Below are positions 11,044 through 22,369 of a stretch of DNA of 64,000 nt, piece by piece. This DNA is from Piliocolobus tephrosceles (taxonomy: Eukaryota; Chordata; Mammalia; Primates; Cercopithecidae), in assembly GCF_002776525.5 (NCBI RefSeq), contig NC_045452.1:29472405-29536404 (forward strand). Direction: 5' to 3'. The notes below the pieces were generated by a model that was not told the origin of the DNA, did no database searches, and saw only the letters and a list, made by a program, of their open reading frames with translations. A program made the position numbers and the translations under genes. Positions within the stretch are counted from its first letter, which is position 1. The number at the start of each line of letters is the position of its first letter.

Positions 11044-11279
11044 GTGAAAAAGCAAGCGGAAGCATGTCGTCCACACAACTCGTGATACCAACGAGGACAG
11101 CTGGGCCCGGCGGATGGTGTGGCCTGACCACGGCCACGCAGGGGCTCCTCTGAAGCCCCAGGCCCAGAACCCACAGCTGTGTGATTGGATCCAGGCCCAG
11201 AGAATGAGCAGGATCAAGACGTCAGCAGGTGTGGTCACCAGCGGGAACAGAAGCCATCGGGCACCACTACTTTTCCATC
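11044..11279. other. Unique sequence
   Basis: Nothing recognised between the inverted-repeat arm and the AT-rich segment that follows. Confidence 0.4.
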
Positions 11280-11720
11280 CTGGGCTCCCCTATGCGGTCA
11301 GTTGCTGCCAAGACCTTTAATCTCGCATGTGTGAGAACTGGCGCGTTCCCTCTAATTGTAATAAATTAGGTTGAGGGCTCTGCAGTGATGGAAAAATGAG
11401 TTTGTTTTACTCAACGAGCCCAATTGATATCTTCCTAATCCTCCCTTCATTTTCATTAACATCAAGCCCCACATGACCTCTCCCCGACCTGCCCTGTTCT
11501 CCAGTATACTGGGGACTTGGCACAAGGATATGAATAGGGTGTTTCTTTTACCCACTTCATCCTGGTTTATGGTAAATCTGTGGAATCTCTCCCTGCTAAC
11601 GACATTTATAATGCAAAGGGCGAAGTTTCCAGCTTGTTCTATCAGATCATTACCACCTAACGAAAGACTGAGGTCCTCAAATCTGTCCACTGCAAAGTTA
11701 GCAGAGTTTCCTGTGTGCAC
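11280..11720. promoter_or_regulatory. Conserved-looking non-coding segment (candidate enhancer)
   Basis: Non-repetitive AT-balanced DNA with clustered homeodomain-type cores: ctctaattgtaataaattag, cccaattgatatcttcctaa and ttttcattaacatc. No known repeat and no coding signal. The regulatory role is inference from composition only. Confidence 0.25.
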
Positions 11721-12778
11721 CGTCTTGGTGGAGCAGGCTAGAGAGGATGCTGGGGGCTCAGATCCTTGTCTGTGACTCAAAACCTGGGGCTGGGAGGAAA
11801 CTGAAGGAATCTGCTACGCCTGGTTCCCTCCCCGCTCAGCCAAGCATGAGATCTGCCAACTTGGGTCCTCAGCACTGCCGCCCCCAGCCTGGGCCTCCGC
11901 AGCCCCTCCACATCTCCTGTGGAGTCTCCCTGACTCAGGCTTCCATTTCTACAAACACTGCTGAAAACCAGCTCCCTCCTGCCTGCTCCCTCCAATTCCT
12001 TCTCCACAAGCCTGATTGTGTCACCAGCAACGGCGACCACCCCATAATCTGCCCTCCTCCCAAAACTCCGGGTGGCTTCTCGCATCACCTGGGATAGATC
12101 CCGGGTCTGTAGATGCCTGCAAGGCTGCACAGTGTCATGTAACTAGGAGCCTTTTTAATATTCTTTCTGATATCTGCCTTCCCTGCTGGATGGGGCTCTA
12201 CCCAAAAGCAGGTACCACTTGTCCACTGGGCCCATGACTCTCAGTCCTACATCTCAGCCTTCAGCACAGCCAGCTCTTGAATTCTACTCTGAGCACAGGT
12301 GGGCTGCAAATCCTGAAAGCATCCTGCAAAATAGTGTCTGCATCATGCTATCTGGACTTCTATGGAAGATGATTTTAGACACTTGCATCTGGGGTGGGAG
12401 GAAAGCATAGAACTCCTTAGCTTTGCCTAATTATATTTAGGGCAGTTGTTGGAAACCAAGAGGCAGTTGGTGATGCAGCAGCCATTGACTAGTGAGGCTC
12501 GCATCTCAAGACAAGGTGGATAAGTGACAAACCCCATGGCTGCAGCCCGGGGCAGTGGAGACCGTGAGACACATGAATGCCATTAGGAAGCAGCGTCCAC
12601 GCTGAGGCTTGTCAGGAAACATAAAGGCGGGACACTAGGATTCACCTGCCAAGTCAAAGCTAGGGCAGATGAAAAGCCCCTCCCATAGCTGCAGCCAAGA
12701 TCCGAGAAGAGCAGTGCCAGACACTGGCAGAACCTGCAGTGGAGAGAAGCTGTGATTCACAGTCCAGGTGGGGACAGG
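11721..12778. other. Unique sequence, no gene recognised
   Basis: No repeat family or protein domain recognised. Confidence 0.4.
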
Positions 12779-12886
12779 GAAATAGCAAAACAGGACAAAG
12801 ATGCAGAATTGTGCCTGGAGCCTCGTAATTCCTAGATGAGAAGGAACAGAGGAAGTACCTTGAATGTTGAGGTTGTCACACGTATA
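12779..12886 (+). repeat. Inverted-repeat arm A
   Basis: Contains aatagcaaaacaggacaaag and cctagatgagaaggaacag. The reverse complement lies at 13064-13172 (arm A'). Confidence 0.88.
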
Positions 12887-12887
12887 G

Positions 12888-13058
12888 ATGGGAGAAATCG
12901 TTGTCTCTCTCTTGCCATGTAAAAACTGCTCTAATGGTTTCAATTTGTATTCCTTTATTAGTGAAGTTGAATATTGAAAAGTATCCTAAATAAGGACTTA
13001 ATAACAAATCCAGTATAATGCACTGTGTGGCTGGATAGAGACTGACCTTGCTTATGTC
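12888..13058 (+). repeat. Inverted-repeat arm B
   Basis: Contains ttgccatgtaaaaactgctc and gctggatagagactgacctt. The reverse complement lies at 13486-13658 (arm B'). B lies inside the A/A' hairpin. Confidence 0.88.
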
Positions 13059-13063
13059 ACACA

Positions 13064-13172
13064 CATGTATGTGACAACCTCGACAACTTTCAAGGTATCG
13101 CCTGTTTCTTCTCATCTAGGAATCATGAGGCTCCAGGCATGACTCTGCATCTTTGTCCTGTTTTGCTATTTG
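13064..13172 (-). repeat. Inverted-repeat arm A'
   Basis: Antisense copy of arm A, for example tctcatctaggaatcatgag and ctttgtcctgttttgctatt. It lies between B and B', so the two hairpins are interleaved. Confidence 0.88.
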
Positions 13173-13290
13173 TGTATATAATTATGAAAATATACACAAA
13201 TTGTGTGCATATAAATACACAATTATCTGTGTGTGTATATATACACAATTATATACATGTGTATATAAATATATGCGCAATTATGTTAAG
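13173..13290. repeat. AT-rich tandem repeat (about 26-28 bp)
   Basis: Repeated tatacaca/acacaattat blocks (acacaattatctgtgtg, acacaattatatacatgtg). Likely a degenerate minisatellite with TATA/CACA content. Confidence 0.75.
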
Positions 13291-13485
13291 TTACTGCCAG
13301 AACATTGTATTTAATTCATTCAAGTGTGGCTTAGTCACTGTTACAAAGCTCAGTGCTGTTGACTTTATAAATTCCCCATCAAATGAACCCTATTTCTTGT
13401 TATAAGTAATCACATGGTCTGAGTAGACCCACTAGAATTCTGTTTCCCTGAGCAGGCAGGGTCAGAATTTCAGGACTTGCAGAAT
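13291..13485. other. Spacer X between A' and B'
   Basis: Unique sequence with no inverted partner found. It breaks the expected simple palindrome order. Confidence 0.5.
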
Positions 13486-13658
13486 GGGCATAAACAAGGT
13501 CAGTCTCTATCTGGCTACACTGTGCATTATATTGGATTTACTATAAATTCCTTATTTAGGATAGATTTTCAATATCCAGCTTCACTAATAAAGAAATGCA
13601 AATTGAAACAATTAGAACAGTTTTTACATGGCAAAAAAAGGCAGTGATTTCTCCCTCC
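13486..13658 (-). repeat. Inverted-repeat arm B'
   Basis: Antisense copy of arm B: aacaaggtcagtctctatct, tccttatttaggata, acagtttttacatggcaa. Roughly 85% identity by eye. Confidence 0.88.
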
Positions 13659-14292
13659 TCCTATTCGACATTAACTAAAAGCAGAAAAGAAAATAAAAAT
13701 GAGAGGTATCTGTAGCCCTGAACATCAGTGGATGAGGAATGGCTACCATACAAAATAAAAACCAAACAAAGGTGTGAAAGGGGCCAGCCACGGGAGCCCG
13801 CCTGTGGTGTAGGTGTCACGGGGAAAAAGACAAAACCAGAATGAAAACTGACAATCTCTGATTAAGACCAGAGAAACGGTACACAGATATGTGACAAAAG
13901 CAACCATGGACTAAGTTTGCAGCATCTAGAGAGGAAAGGTGGGGCTGAACCAGGAACTACAGAGAAGCCATATTTGCAGGAAGCAGTTTTATAAGGGGTC
14001 GCACAGAGGAAAGAGGCTATGTTGTGAATTCAGCAATGAGCCAGCATGAGCAGGAAGAAGTAAAACTAAAATAACACAACCGCAAACAGCCGGTGTCACA
14101 CACCAAACATTTCACCATGATTAGAAAAGTTTAGAACTCAAAGGAGAGAAAAAAGCATTGAGGGAAAACAGAGATACAACAAAAAGTGACAAAGCTCAGG
14201 AGAAAACATATGAGGAAACCAGAAAACCATGTCCGAAAGGTAAACCAGCTGAAAGCAGGACAGAAACAGATACAGACACCAGTGAAACACAG
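13659..14292. other. A-rich sequence, possibly decayed L1
   Basis: Purine-rich and A-rich sequence of the kind seen in old sense L1 copies. A clearer sense L1 follows at 14965. No gene recognised. Confidence 0.35.
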
Positions 14293-14442
14293 TGTATTGC
14301 TCAGCGTTCTCTAGAAGGACAGGACTAATAGGATAGATGGATATATGAAAGGGAGTTTATTAAGCAATACTGACTCATACGGTCACAAGGTAAAGTCCCA
14401 CAATAGGCCATCTGCAAGCTGAGGAGCAAGGAAGCCAGTCTG
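14293..14442 (-). mobile_element. MLT2A-type LTR fragment (antisense)
   Basis: Contains tgtattgctcagcgttctct, acaggactaataggat, gggagtttattaag and ggccatctgcaagctgagga, the antisense 3' half of the same LTR family seen at 44788-45331. Confidence 0.8.
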
Positions 14443-14655
14443 AGGAAGTTGAGATAGACTTGTGCTGTCATTGTGCGATATGTAGAGTCAGTAGAAGATT
14501 GAGTGGGGTGGATAAAGTTAGAGTTAGAAGACAGCCACTAAAGCAAACTTCCGGTTCTGCCAAATGGCAAAAATAAACTGATGAAACAAAGTAAAGGATA
14601 CACAGAATCTATAGTGAAGGATGTTCTTGAAGTACAATTAAAAGTAGAAAGTATA

Positions 14656-14962
14656 GGCCAGGCGTGGTAGCTCAGGCCTGTAATCCCAACACTTTGGGAG
14701 GCTGCAGCAGGCAGATCACCTGAGGTCAGGAGTTCAAGACCAGCCTGGCCAACATGGTGAAACCCCATCTCTACTAAAAATACAAAAATTAGCAGGGCAT
14801 GGTGGCTCATGCCTGTAATCCCAGCTACTCAGGAAGCTGAGGCAGGAGAAGCACTTGAACCTGGAAGGCGGAGGTTGCAGTGACCCAAGATAGTGCTACT
14901 GCACTCCAGCCTGGGCGACAGAGCGAGACTGCATCTCAAAAAAAAAAAAAAAAAAAAAAAAA
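14656..14962 (+). mobile_element. Full-length Alu (AluS-type)
   Basis: Dimeric Alu from ggccaggcgtggtagctca to a 25-A tail (14938-14962). The right-monomer ending cctgggcgacagagcgagac is intact. Inserted in old L1 sequence. Confidence 0.95.
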
Positions 14963-14964
14963 GA

Positions 14965-15535
14965 GCAAGTAGTATAATAACAACAGAACTAACTTCAAAC
15001 ATATCTGTACTTTACTCAGGAGTTAAACTTATTCAGGAGGCAGAGGCCAATTGTGAACTGTATCCCAGAGGTATATCAAAAACAAAGCAACTCAGAGAGG
15101 TTAAAGATAAAAGCATGAAAGGCAAACGCGTTTTTAAAATGCAGGGCCAACAATCAATATCAGACAGGCTGTATTTTAGGACAAAAGGCATTAAATAAAA
15201 CAAAAAGTCACTTTAGAATGATAAACGGTGCAATCCACAAAGTCTAGCAATTATAGATATTAGCACAACATAATGTAACACCAACTTTGATAGTGCTCAA
15301 GTTCAGAAAATACAAGAAGAAGCAGGGATACTTTAGAGTAGGAAATTTTAATTCATCTTTCTCAGGCCATGATGGATCAAGGTAGAAAAATGAGGAAGGT
15401 TTTTTAGCCTAAAAATAGAATTTAAAGACCCACAGATTGCCAGGGAGCCTGGGAAGCAGAGGGAAGCCCGCGGAATAATTGTGAGTGATAACTGCCCTGC
15501 CAAGGTAAGTACAGCTCAAAACACAGAATCCATAA
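14965..15535 (+). mobile_element. L1M-type ORF2 remnant
   Basis: Sense L1 ORF2-like sequence (aacagaactaacttcaaaca; acaaaaggcattaaataaaa). Heavily decayed, with stops in all frames. Continues after the next Alu. Confidence 0.65.
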
Positions 15536-15539
15536 AACA

Positions 15540-15847
15540 GGCCAGGTGTAGTGGCTCACACCTGTAATCCCAACACTTTGGGAGGCTGAGGTAGGCTGAT
15601 CACTTGAGGTCAGGAGTTTGAGACCAGCCTGGGCAACATAGTGGAACCCCATCTCTACTAAAACTACAAAAATTAGTGAGGCATGGTGGCACATGCCTGT
15701 AATCCCAGCTACTCGGAGGCTGAGACATGAGAATCGCTTGAACCTGGGAAGTGGAGGTTGCAGTGAGCCAAGATCGCACCACCACACTCTAGCCTGGGCC
15801 ACAGGGCGAGACTCTGTCTCAAAAAAAAAAAAAAAAAAAAAAAAAAA
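15540..15847 (+). mobile_element. Full-length Alu (older AluS/J type)
   Basis: Dimeric Alu from ggccaggtgtagtggctca to a poly-A run ending at 15847. The older-type phrase gaccagcctgggcaacatag is present. Confidence 0.95.
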
Positions 15848-15849
15848 GA

Positions 15850-16350
15850 AAAATCCATAAAAGAAAAAACACTGGATTACATTAAAATATTTTAATCTTC
15901 ATGCCAAGAAGTACATATAAACTAAGTCAAAAGACAAACTGAAAACTAGAGAAAAAGTTTGCCATTTATGTCATACAGTGCTACTTCTTATTAATTTTTT
16001 AAAAAGGTATTTTTAAAAAAAATGTTTAAGTGTGCTAACAGGTATGATCCATGTAAGTGACAACACCCACCAATAACACAACAGAAAAATAATCAAAGGA
16101 TATGAACCCGGTTTATAAAAAAGAAAATACAAATGACTCTTAAACATACAAACAAAACATCAATTCTACATACACAATTCTGAAACTAAAACTACAACGA
16201 GATACCATTTTTCACTTCCGCAACTGACCAAAGGGTTGACAGGCACTGTGTGTTGAGGAGGTGGGGCCCTGGGAGCTCTTAGGCAGTGCTGGTGGGGATA
16301 TGTCTCAGACAGCATTTGGCTGGGAAAATGGAAACCCTCCAGGTCCTTCA
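15850..16350 (+). mobile_element. L1M-type LINE, distal ORF2
   Basis: Sense L1 sequence including actaaaactacaacgagata followed by ccatttttcac. Interrupted at about 16355 by an unassigned insertion and resuming near 16801. Confidence 0.65.
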
Positions 16351-16354
16351 ACGG

Positions 16355-16800
16355 AGAGGAGATTAATGCAGGAGATTACAGGCTTACAAAGCTGTTGGGG
16401 AGAGTCAAAGTCAGGGACGCTTCAGAAGCATTCAGGAATCCAGGAAGTGGAGACTGCAGGGACAGCCACTGCAGATCTTAACTATGTGAACAGATGACTC
16501 GCACCTGAAAGCCACTGGCAGAGCTCACCCATCCTTTATTGACGCCCATGTCTCATGCCATCACCAAAAGTCAGCTTCTCTTTGTCAGGTTTCCAAATTT
16601 TACACCAGTGGCCCTTGTTGGCAGAAACTAAAGATCCCTGCTGGCAAAGGATTGAAGGAACATTGTTTCCAGGCTCTGACCCCTGCAATACAGAGGGACA
16701 GGGCAAAGGGAGAAGGAATAATGAAGACAAGATCACAACAGATCATCTAGAAAAGTGGGCTACTAGGTACGATCCATGTAGGTAAAGGTAATGGCACCCG
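16355..16800. other. Unassigned insertion in L1
   Basis: About 445 bp separates two L1 parts that are nearly contiguous in the element. The right edge (aggtacgatccatgtag, 16766-16782) resembles an upstream L1 stretch (aggtatgatccatgtaa, 16040-16056). It may be an LTR or a rearranged duplicate; I cannot name it. Confidence 0.45.
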
Positions 16801-17335
16801 TCAGATTTACCCTTGTACCAGGAATTACACAGCCAGGAATAGGAATTTATCTGATAGGTATTTAGCACATGTGCAAAATGACACGTGCACCAGAGTATTC
16901 ATAGCACTGTTTGCGATATTAAAAGATTGGAAATACCATAAATGTCCATTAATATAGGACTGGCAAAGTCAGTTATAATGCATGCATATAATGGAATGCT
17001 AGGTGTGCACTGAAAACAATGAGGCAGTTCTGTATGTCAGCTATGGCCCCATTTCTAAGATATATTGTCAAGTGAATAATGCAAAACAGTATGTACAACA
17101 TGTTACCATTCCTGGGAAAAGCATTTACTTGTGTAAAAGCTAAAATTAACCATGTATAAATGAGCTTGTTTGTGCGGGATTCACTTTCCAAGATCCACAA
17201 GAAACTGCAAGTAGAGTTGCCTCTGAGGAGGAAAACTGGGGACAGGACTAGTCAGGACGGTCTCCCTTCTCTGTATGCATTATTTGGTTTTCTATGTATT
17301 AGCTAATCACAAATAAGTGATACTCATATCAGTGA
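16801..17335 (+). mobile_element. L1M-type LINE, 3' UTR
   Basis: Contains agcacatgtgcaaaatgaca, gattggaaataccataaatg and agatatattgtcaagtgaat, typical of the L1M 3' end in sense orientation. Confidence 0.75.
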
Positions 17336-17376
17336 AGGTTCAATCAGAATAGAACAAACTGGTGTAAATAAATACA

Positions 17377-17803
17377 GAGATGGAGATGATAGAGATCATG
17401 ATGAAGATAATGGAGGTGAAGATGGGGATAGAGTGATGGAGGTGATAGAAATGGAGGTGATGAAGATGATGGAGGTGATGAAGGTGATAGTGATGGAGAT
17501 GAAGATGATGGAGATGGTGATGGAGGTGACAGAGATGAAGAAGATGATGGAAATGGCAGAGGTAATGAAGGTGAAAGTGATGGAGATGATGGAGGCAATA
17601 GAAATGGAGGTGATGAAGATAATGGAGATGGTGATGGAAATAATGGAGATGGTGAAGATGATGGAGGTGATAAAGATGGAGTTACAAAAGATGACGTTAA
17701 GGTGACGGAGATGGAGATGATGAAGAAGATGGAGATAACCCAGGTGGTGAAAGTGATGGAGATGGAGATGATGGAGGTGGAGATGATGGAGATGGAGATA
17801 AAT
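17377..17803. repeat. GAT/GGA-rich degenerate trinucleotide tract, about 427 bp
   Basis: Nearly pure gatgga/gatgat/gaggtgat sequence, purine-rich on the plus strand. Open plus-strand frames read as Met-Glu-Val repeats and minus frames as Ser/Ile/Pro repeats; these are repeat artefacts. Confidence 0.92.
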
Positions 17804-18344
17804 GTGTTACAGAGGTTTAACCTCACTCACTTTGGGGAGTTTGCTAAGCAGTCTCCCAGGGCTGTTGTCCTTCCATCTGGCGCTGGAGCTTAAAGTCCAC
17901 AGGGCAGTCAGTGGGGACAAGAAGACAGCTGCCAGGCAGGAAAGCAAGAACAGGCTGGAGCCCCAGCATGAATGGAGCCCATGAGGATGGACAAACCCCT
18001 GTCCCTCTGGCCTTGAGATGTTGGTGTCCTCGAAGCCAGCTCCTCCTCATGGACTTAGATGCACACTCCCTACCCAGAAGTAGGAGGATCCAGGGGAACA
18101 AGTTGCAGTTTGAGGCCTGGCCCTGTCTCATGCCCCTGAGACAGGCGGGGAGCTGAGGTCAACGCACACGTGTGGCCGAGGGCTGCGGCTTCACTTCTGC
18201 CCTCTGAGGCCCACACAGGAACCCCTCCTGTGGCCACATGAGCCAGAAACACACAGAGGGAATCCTGGGAAGTGCAGTCCACCGGCCACACTGACACACC
18301 ACAGAGGCAACACACTTTCTAATAAAGAATAACGTAGCCACATT
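17804..18344. other. Unique sequence
   Basis: Non-repetitive sequence between the GAT tract and an L1 fragment. Nothing recognised. Confidence 0.4.
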
Positions 18345-18790
18345 TTATGTCCCTTTTAAAAATATTGAGAAGTGATTCTTAATTCTGGCAAGAGTTTGAT
18401 AAAAATCGATGCAGTCATATGTTGTTGGTGACAGTATTAATGGTATAGACATCTGAAGAGCAATGTGGACAAATAAGTCAAGAACTGGGGGGAATCTTCA
18501 TCCCACTTCTGGGAATAGGATAAAAAATAATCAGAACCTAAAATACTGGAGGAGGGGGGTCTCCATTGCCCCACTGTAACATTGTCTCTACCAATAAACA
18601 ACCAGGAACAACCTAAATATCAAGAAAGTTTCCTGACGTGTACATCTTACTGTTCACAACGATCACACATTTTAATTATGCAGGCTCTGGCAATGTGGAA
18701 AATGCCTACGGCGTTAAGTAAAATAAAGCAGGTTACCCAAATATCTGTACACTCTGTATCTATGAATGAGTTTTACATGAGACCAAAGGT
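18345..18790 (+). mobile_element. L1M-type LINE fragment
   Basis: Order matches the L1 3' region: ggataaaaaataatcagaac, aacaacctaaatatc, ggcaatgtggaaaatgccta, gcgttaagtaaaataaagca. Diverged sense copy. Confidence 0.6.
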
Positions 18791-18934
18791 CAATGTGCAG
18801 CACCCGTGGGAATGCCCCTCGTCCCCGGGAAAGCTGACCCAGGGGCCTTGAGAGTGCCTCAAATATGACAGCAGCCCTTTTCCAGGAGGTAGGTGCCTGT
18901 AGCCACCATTTATCCATCCCCATCTGCGTGAGAT
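18791..18934. other. Unique sequence
   Basis: Nothing recognised. Confidence 0.35.
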
Positions 18935-19135
18935 GCTTCACATCTGCTGTCACTAATGCTCCCAGCAGCCCAGCAAGGCAGGCATTGTCATCCCTACCCC
19001 AGAATTAAGGAAACAGGTTAGGGCAGTGTGAGGCACATGGCCAAAGTTCACAACTGTTAAGTGGCAGACCCAGGATGCAAAGCCTGGTCTGTTTAACTCT
19101 GAAGCCCTGCTCTTTCTGCTACACCATGCTGCAAT
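18935..19135 (-). mobile_element. MIR SINE (antisense)
   Basis: Antisense MIR: gaattaaggaaacaggttag, ttcacaactgttaagtggca, gacccaggatgcaaagcc, tctgctacaccatgctgc. Confidence 0.82.
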
Positions 19136-19679
19136 TTTCCCAGTCCTTCTGGATATCTAAAACAGGGTAAGTAAATGCCTGCTGGCTGCTTTTTTCAGAT
19201 TAATCTAATTTTTCATCCTATTCAAGGTAGGGATTTGGCAGGGATTTCTATTCCCTTACCAAGTCCATTCATATTACATGGAAACAATTTCCAAATTGAT
19301 TTAAGAGCCTCACTCCCGGGTGGTGGGTCCCAGCAGGTTGAATGTGCTTCCAGCTTGGCTTCTAAGTGACTCCGATTTATTTTAGAATTGGTGCTGATGA
19401 GGAAAGGGGCTTCTCTGCAGAGGCTGTGGAAAGATGGTGGCATGGAGAGGACTAGCAGGCAAGCAGAGAGAGAGTTCAGGACAGCTCCCCCTTTCCTCAT
19501 AGAAATGATGCCCAGAAGATTTTATAGGAAGGGGTAGAAACACAGTGCCCGCCACTCTCTTGCATGAGCTGCCCTCTTTTTATTATCTTTCATCTCACAG
19601 AGAAGAACAAGTTGCTAGTCTGACTGCTCAGATTCAAAGCCATATATTAGGCCATATGGTAGACCATCTACAAAAAGAG
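19136..19679. other. Unique sequence
   Basis: No gene or clear repeat recognised. Confidence 0.4.
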
Positions 19680-20165
19680 CTGCAATTATTCCCCTTCCCA
19701 TATCCCTGCTCCTCTGCAATGTCACTTGGCAGCTGCAGCGCCTCCCAACAGGAAGTGGAGTCTACTTCCCCACCCCCTAAATCTGGGCTGAACTTATGAT
19801 TTGCTTTGACCAACAGAATGTGGTAGAAATGGCACAAGTGTGTGTCTACCTAAGCCTAGGCCTCAAAAGATCATTTGTTCTCCTGGAAACCTGCCCAGCA
19901 CCAGGCAAACAAAGCCAGGCCAGCCTGCTGCATGAAAAGTCACTGCCTGCTCCAGCTGACAGCCAGCCAGCCTCCAGGAGCAGAGCTGCCTAGCTGACCT
20001 AAGGACAGCCACAAATACATGAGGGAGTCCCATCAAGGACAGAAGAACCTCCCAGCTGAGCCCAGCCCAAATCGCTGGCCCTCCCTGTCATGAACTAAAC
20101 ATCTGGGTGTTGTTTTAAGCCACTGGGTTCTGGGGTGGTTTGCAACCCTGAAAAAGCAAACTGAT
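19680..20165 (+). mobile_element. Old MaLR/MLT1-like LTR
   Basis: Contains tttgaccaacagaatgtggt, cagctgagcccagcccaaat, then ggtgttgttttaagccactg and tctggggtggtttg, an order typical of old MLT1-group LTRs. Subfamily uncertain. Confidence 0.6.
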
Positions 20166-20689
20166 TCATGTGGAATCACTAGTGGGGAAAGTCACTGTTT
20201 CTAAAGAACATTTACCCATGCTAGCTCTGCCTCTCCTTCTTCTTCTCCAGGCATAGAAAAGAAAGCAGAGCCCGCGCTGGCCCCAGGCTCAGGCTGGCCA
20301 TCTTCTTTCTCTCCCATCCCCTCTTCCTCCCTGCCCTAGAGTGGCTGTGTCTAAGAAGTCACCTCTTTAGCCCCGTTTATAACCAAGAAGTCCACACCCA
20401 ACACATGCCTGCAGCATGCAGGCCACTGCCTCTAGTTCATCTATCCAGCAGCCAGACTGTGGGTGATAAGACCCCAAGATCCAAACAATGGCTGAAGCGG
20501 GACAGGGAGACCTGCCTGAACCCTAGCACTGGTACATCAGGCACTGGTCGGCTATTTTAAGACATTTTCTGTTTGGCTGGAGCTCCTGAGTTATCTCCGC
20601 AGAATGGAGGAGTGATGGACAAGGCAGAGCTGTAGGCATGCCTCGGTTCTTAGCTACAACACTACCAAACACTGCCAAAATCCTAACTT
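20166..20689. other. Unique sequence
   Basis: Nothing recognised. Confidence 0.4.
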
Positions 20690-20860
20690 GATCCCTTAGG
20701 AAAACATTTAATCCTGTTTACATGTGTCTGGGATTCTATTTTAAGAACATAATCAGAGAAGTGCATCAAGATTAATATTCAAGGGTGTTCACTGCAGCCT
20801 TATCACCATTGAAAAATAAAACAGGGACAGATTATTAAATACTTGATGTCATCTACTAGG
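20690..20860 (+). mobile_element. L1M-type LINE fragment
   Basis: Contains aagaacataatcagagaagt, gggtgttcactgcagcctta and accattgaaaaataaaacag, a short sense L1 3' fragment. Confidence 0.5.
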
Positions 20861-21593
20861 CAGGAACATCACCAGGGCACCAGCAGTCAGGCTCATAGGG
20901 GCTTCCCATTCCAGTGCTCAGCGCACAGCCACACCAGGCCCCTCGGGGTCCCACCCATGGAAAGGGGTCCCGAGCCAGGGAGTCGGTAGACTCAGTGATC
21001 CACTGACCTAGTTACTTAATTCCTCATTCATTGGCAAATAGCCCCCAAGCCCCTTTTGTGTGCCAGACACCTGCTGGCTTGCTGAGACTGGAACTCAATC
21101 TGCTCTAGTCCAACTGCTAGGGGAGGGGCTCCTGCACTCTCAGAAATAACTGCAGTGGGGCAGGGCATAGACAGGTACTAGGAGAGTGAGAATGGTGCCA
21201 GGGCACCCAGAGGATGAGGGAGTGGCTCTCTCATCCCTTCCCCACAGACCCCTAGACTCCCACCCACTCCCAAGCCCATCCACATGCTACCCAGCCCTCC
21301 CATGATACCTGGTGCCCTAGCCTCCAGGATCCCCTTCTTAAGCACCCCACCATCCAGCAGCCCTGCCTGCCCTTCCCCTTGGGGCATCACCAACGCCACT
21401 GCCATGGTCCTCTCCTTGGCCTCTGTAGACCTGCCTCGGCTTCCCTCTCCTCCACCAGGGTCAGAGCCAGGGCTGGAATCAGGCCTCCTGACTCTCACTC
21501 CTCTGCTCCCTCCCTGGGCTCTTCTCCTTCACCCACAAACACACTCATGTGGCCCGGACCCCCGTCCCCAAAACCCTCCCAGTTACCATCCAG
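20861..21593. other. Unique sequence with L2-like trace
   Basis: Positions 21020-21100 (cctcattcattggcaaatag; tgtgtgccagacacctgctg) resemble antisense L2. The C-rich remainder carries open frames on both strands without recognisable domains. Confidence 0.4.
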
Positions 21594-22092
21594 GGCGGTT
21601 CATTTTTTGTGTCAACTTAGCCATGGGCTCCGATGCCCAGTTTGGTCAAACACTATCCTAGCTGTTTCTGTGATGGTGTTTTTTGGATGAGATCAACATT
21701 GAAATCAGTGGACTTTGAGTAAAGCTGATGACAATCTTGATGTGGCCTTGTCCAATCAGGTGCAGGCCTGCCTAGGACCAAGGCTGACATCTGAAGAAGA
21801 GTGAGTTCGGCCAGCACCCTGCCTTCAGATGCAGGGCCACAGCACCAGCTTTCTCTGTGTTTCCAGCCTGCCGGCCTGCTCTGTAGAGTTCAAAGCGGCC
21901 AGCCTCCACAATCAAATGAGCCCATTGCTTAAAATACATACATATAAAGAGAGAGAGCCAGGGCTGGAATGGGGCATGTGTGTGTGTGTATTTGTATGTG
22001 TCTAGGTATATACGGCACACACATATGTACTTATCTACGTATACTTACACATATTCTGTTGGTTGTTTCTCTGAGAACCCCAACTAGCACAA
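21594..22092 (+). mobile_element. MLT2-type ERVL solitary LTR
   Basis: Sense LTR: tttttgtgtcaacttagcca, tttctgtgatggtgtttttt, gatgagatcaacattgaaat, and terminus tttctctgagaaccccaact. It contains a TG/TA microsatellite in its 3' half (21975-22050), a usual site for this family. Confidence 0.78.
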
Positions 22093-22369
22093 CTCCCGTA
22101 CCCATGTGCATTTCAGGACTGGGTCAAGCGTCACTCCCTGCAGAAGCTGCCCCCAGTCCCCAGGTTGAGCTCACTCTCCCTCCCCCAGCTTCCATGGTAC
22201 TTAATGCACAGACATGACAGAGCACACCTGTAGCTGGGAGCTGGCCAGGCTTACGCTCCCAGACCTGAGTGCCTCTGTGGGTTTCTACCCTGGGTCCCTG
22301 TCTCCAGTCCTGGGCTGGGACCTGCCGGGCCTCCGAGACACGGATGAGGGTGCAGGCACAAAGGTGCTG
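22093..22369. other. Unique sequence
   Basis: Nothing recognised. Confidence 0.35.

Noticed and set aside
14656..14962. RNA polymerase III gene other than Alu
   Set aside because: Internal promoter-like boxes belong to the Alu itself; no separate tRNA or 7SL gene is visible.
17344..17826. 160-codon Ser/Pro-rich minus frame
   Set aside because: Translation of the GAT-rich tract.
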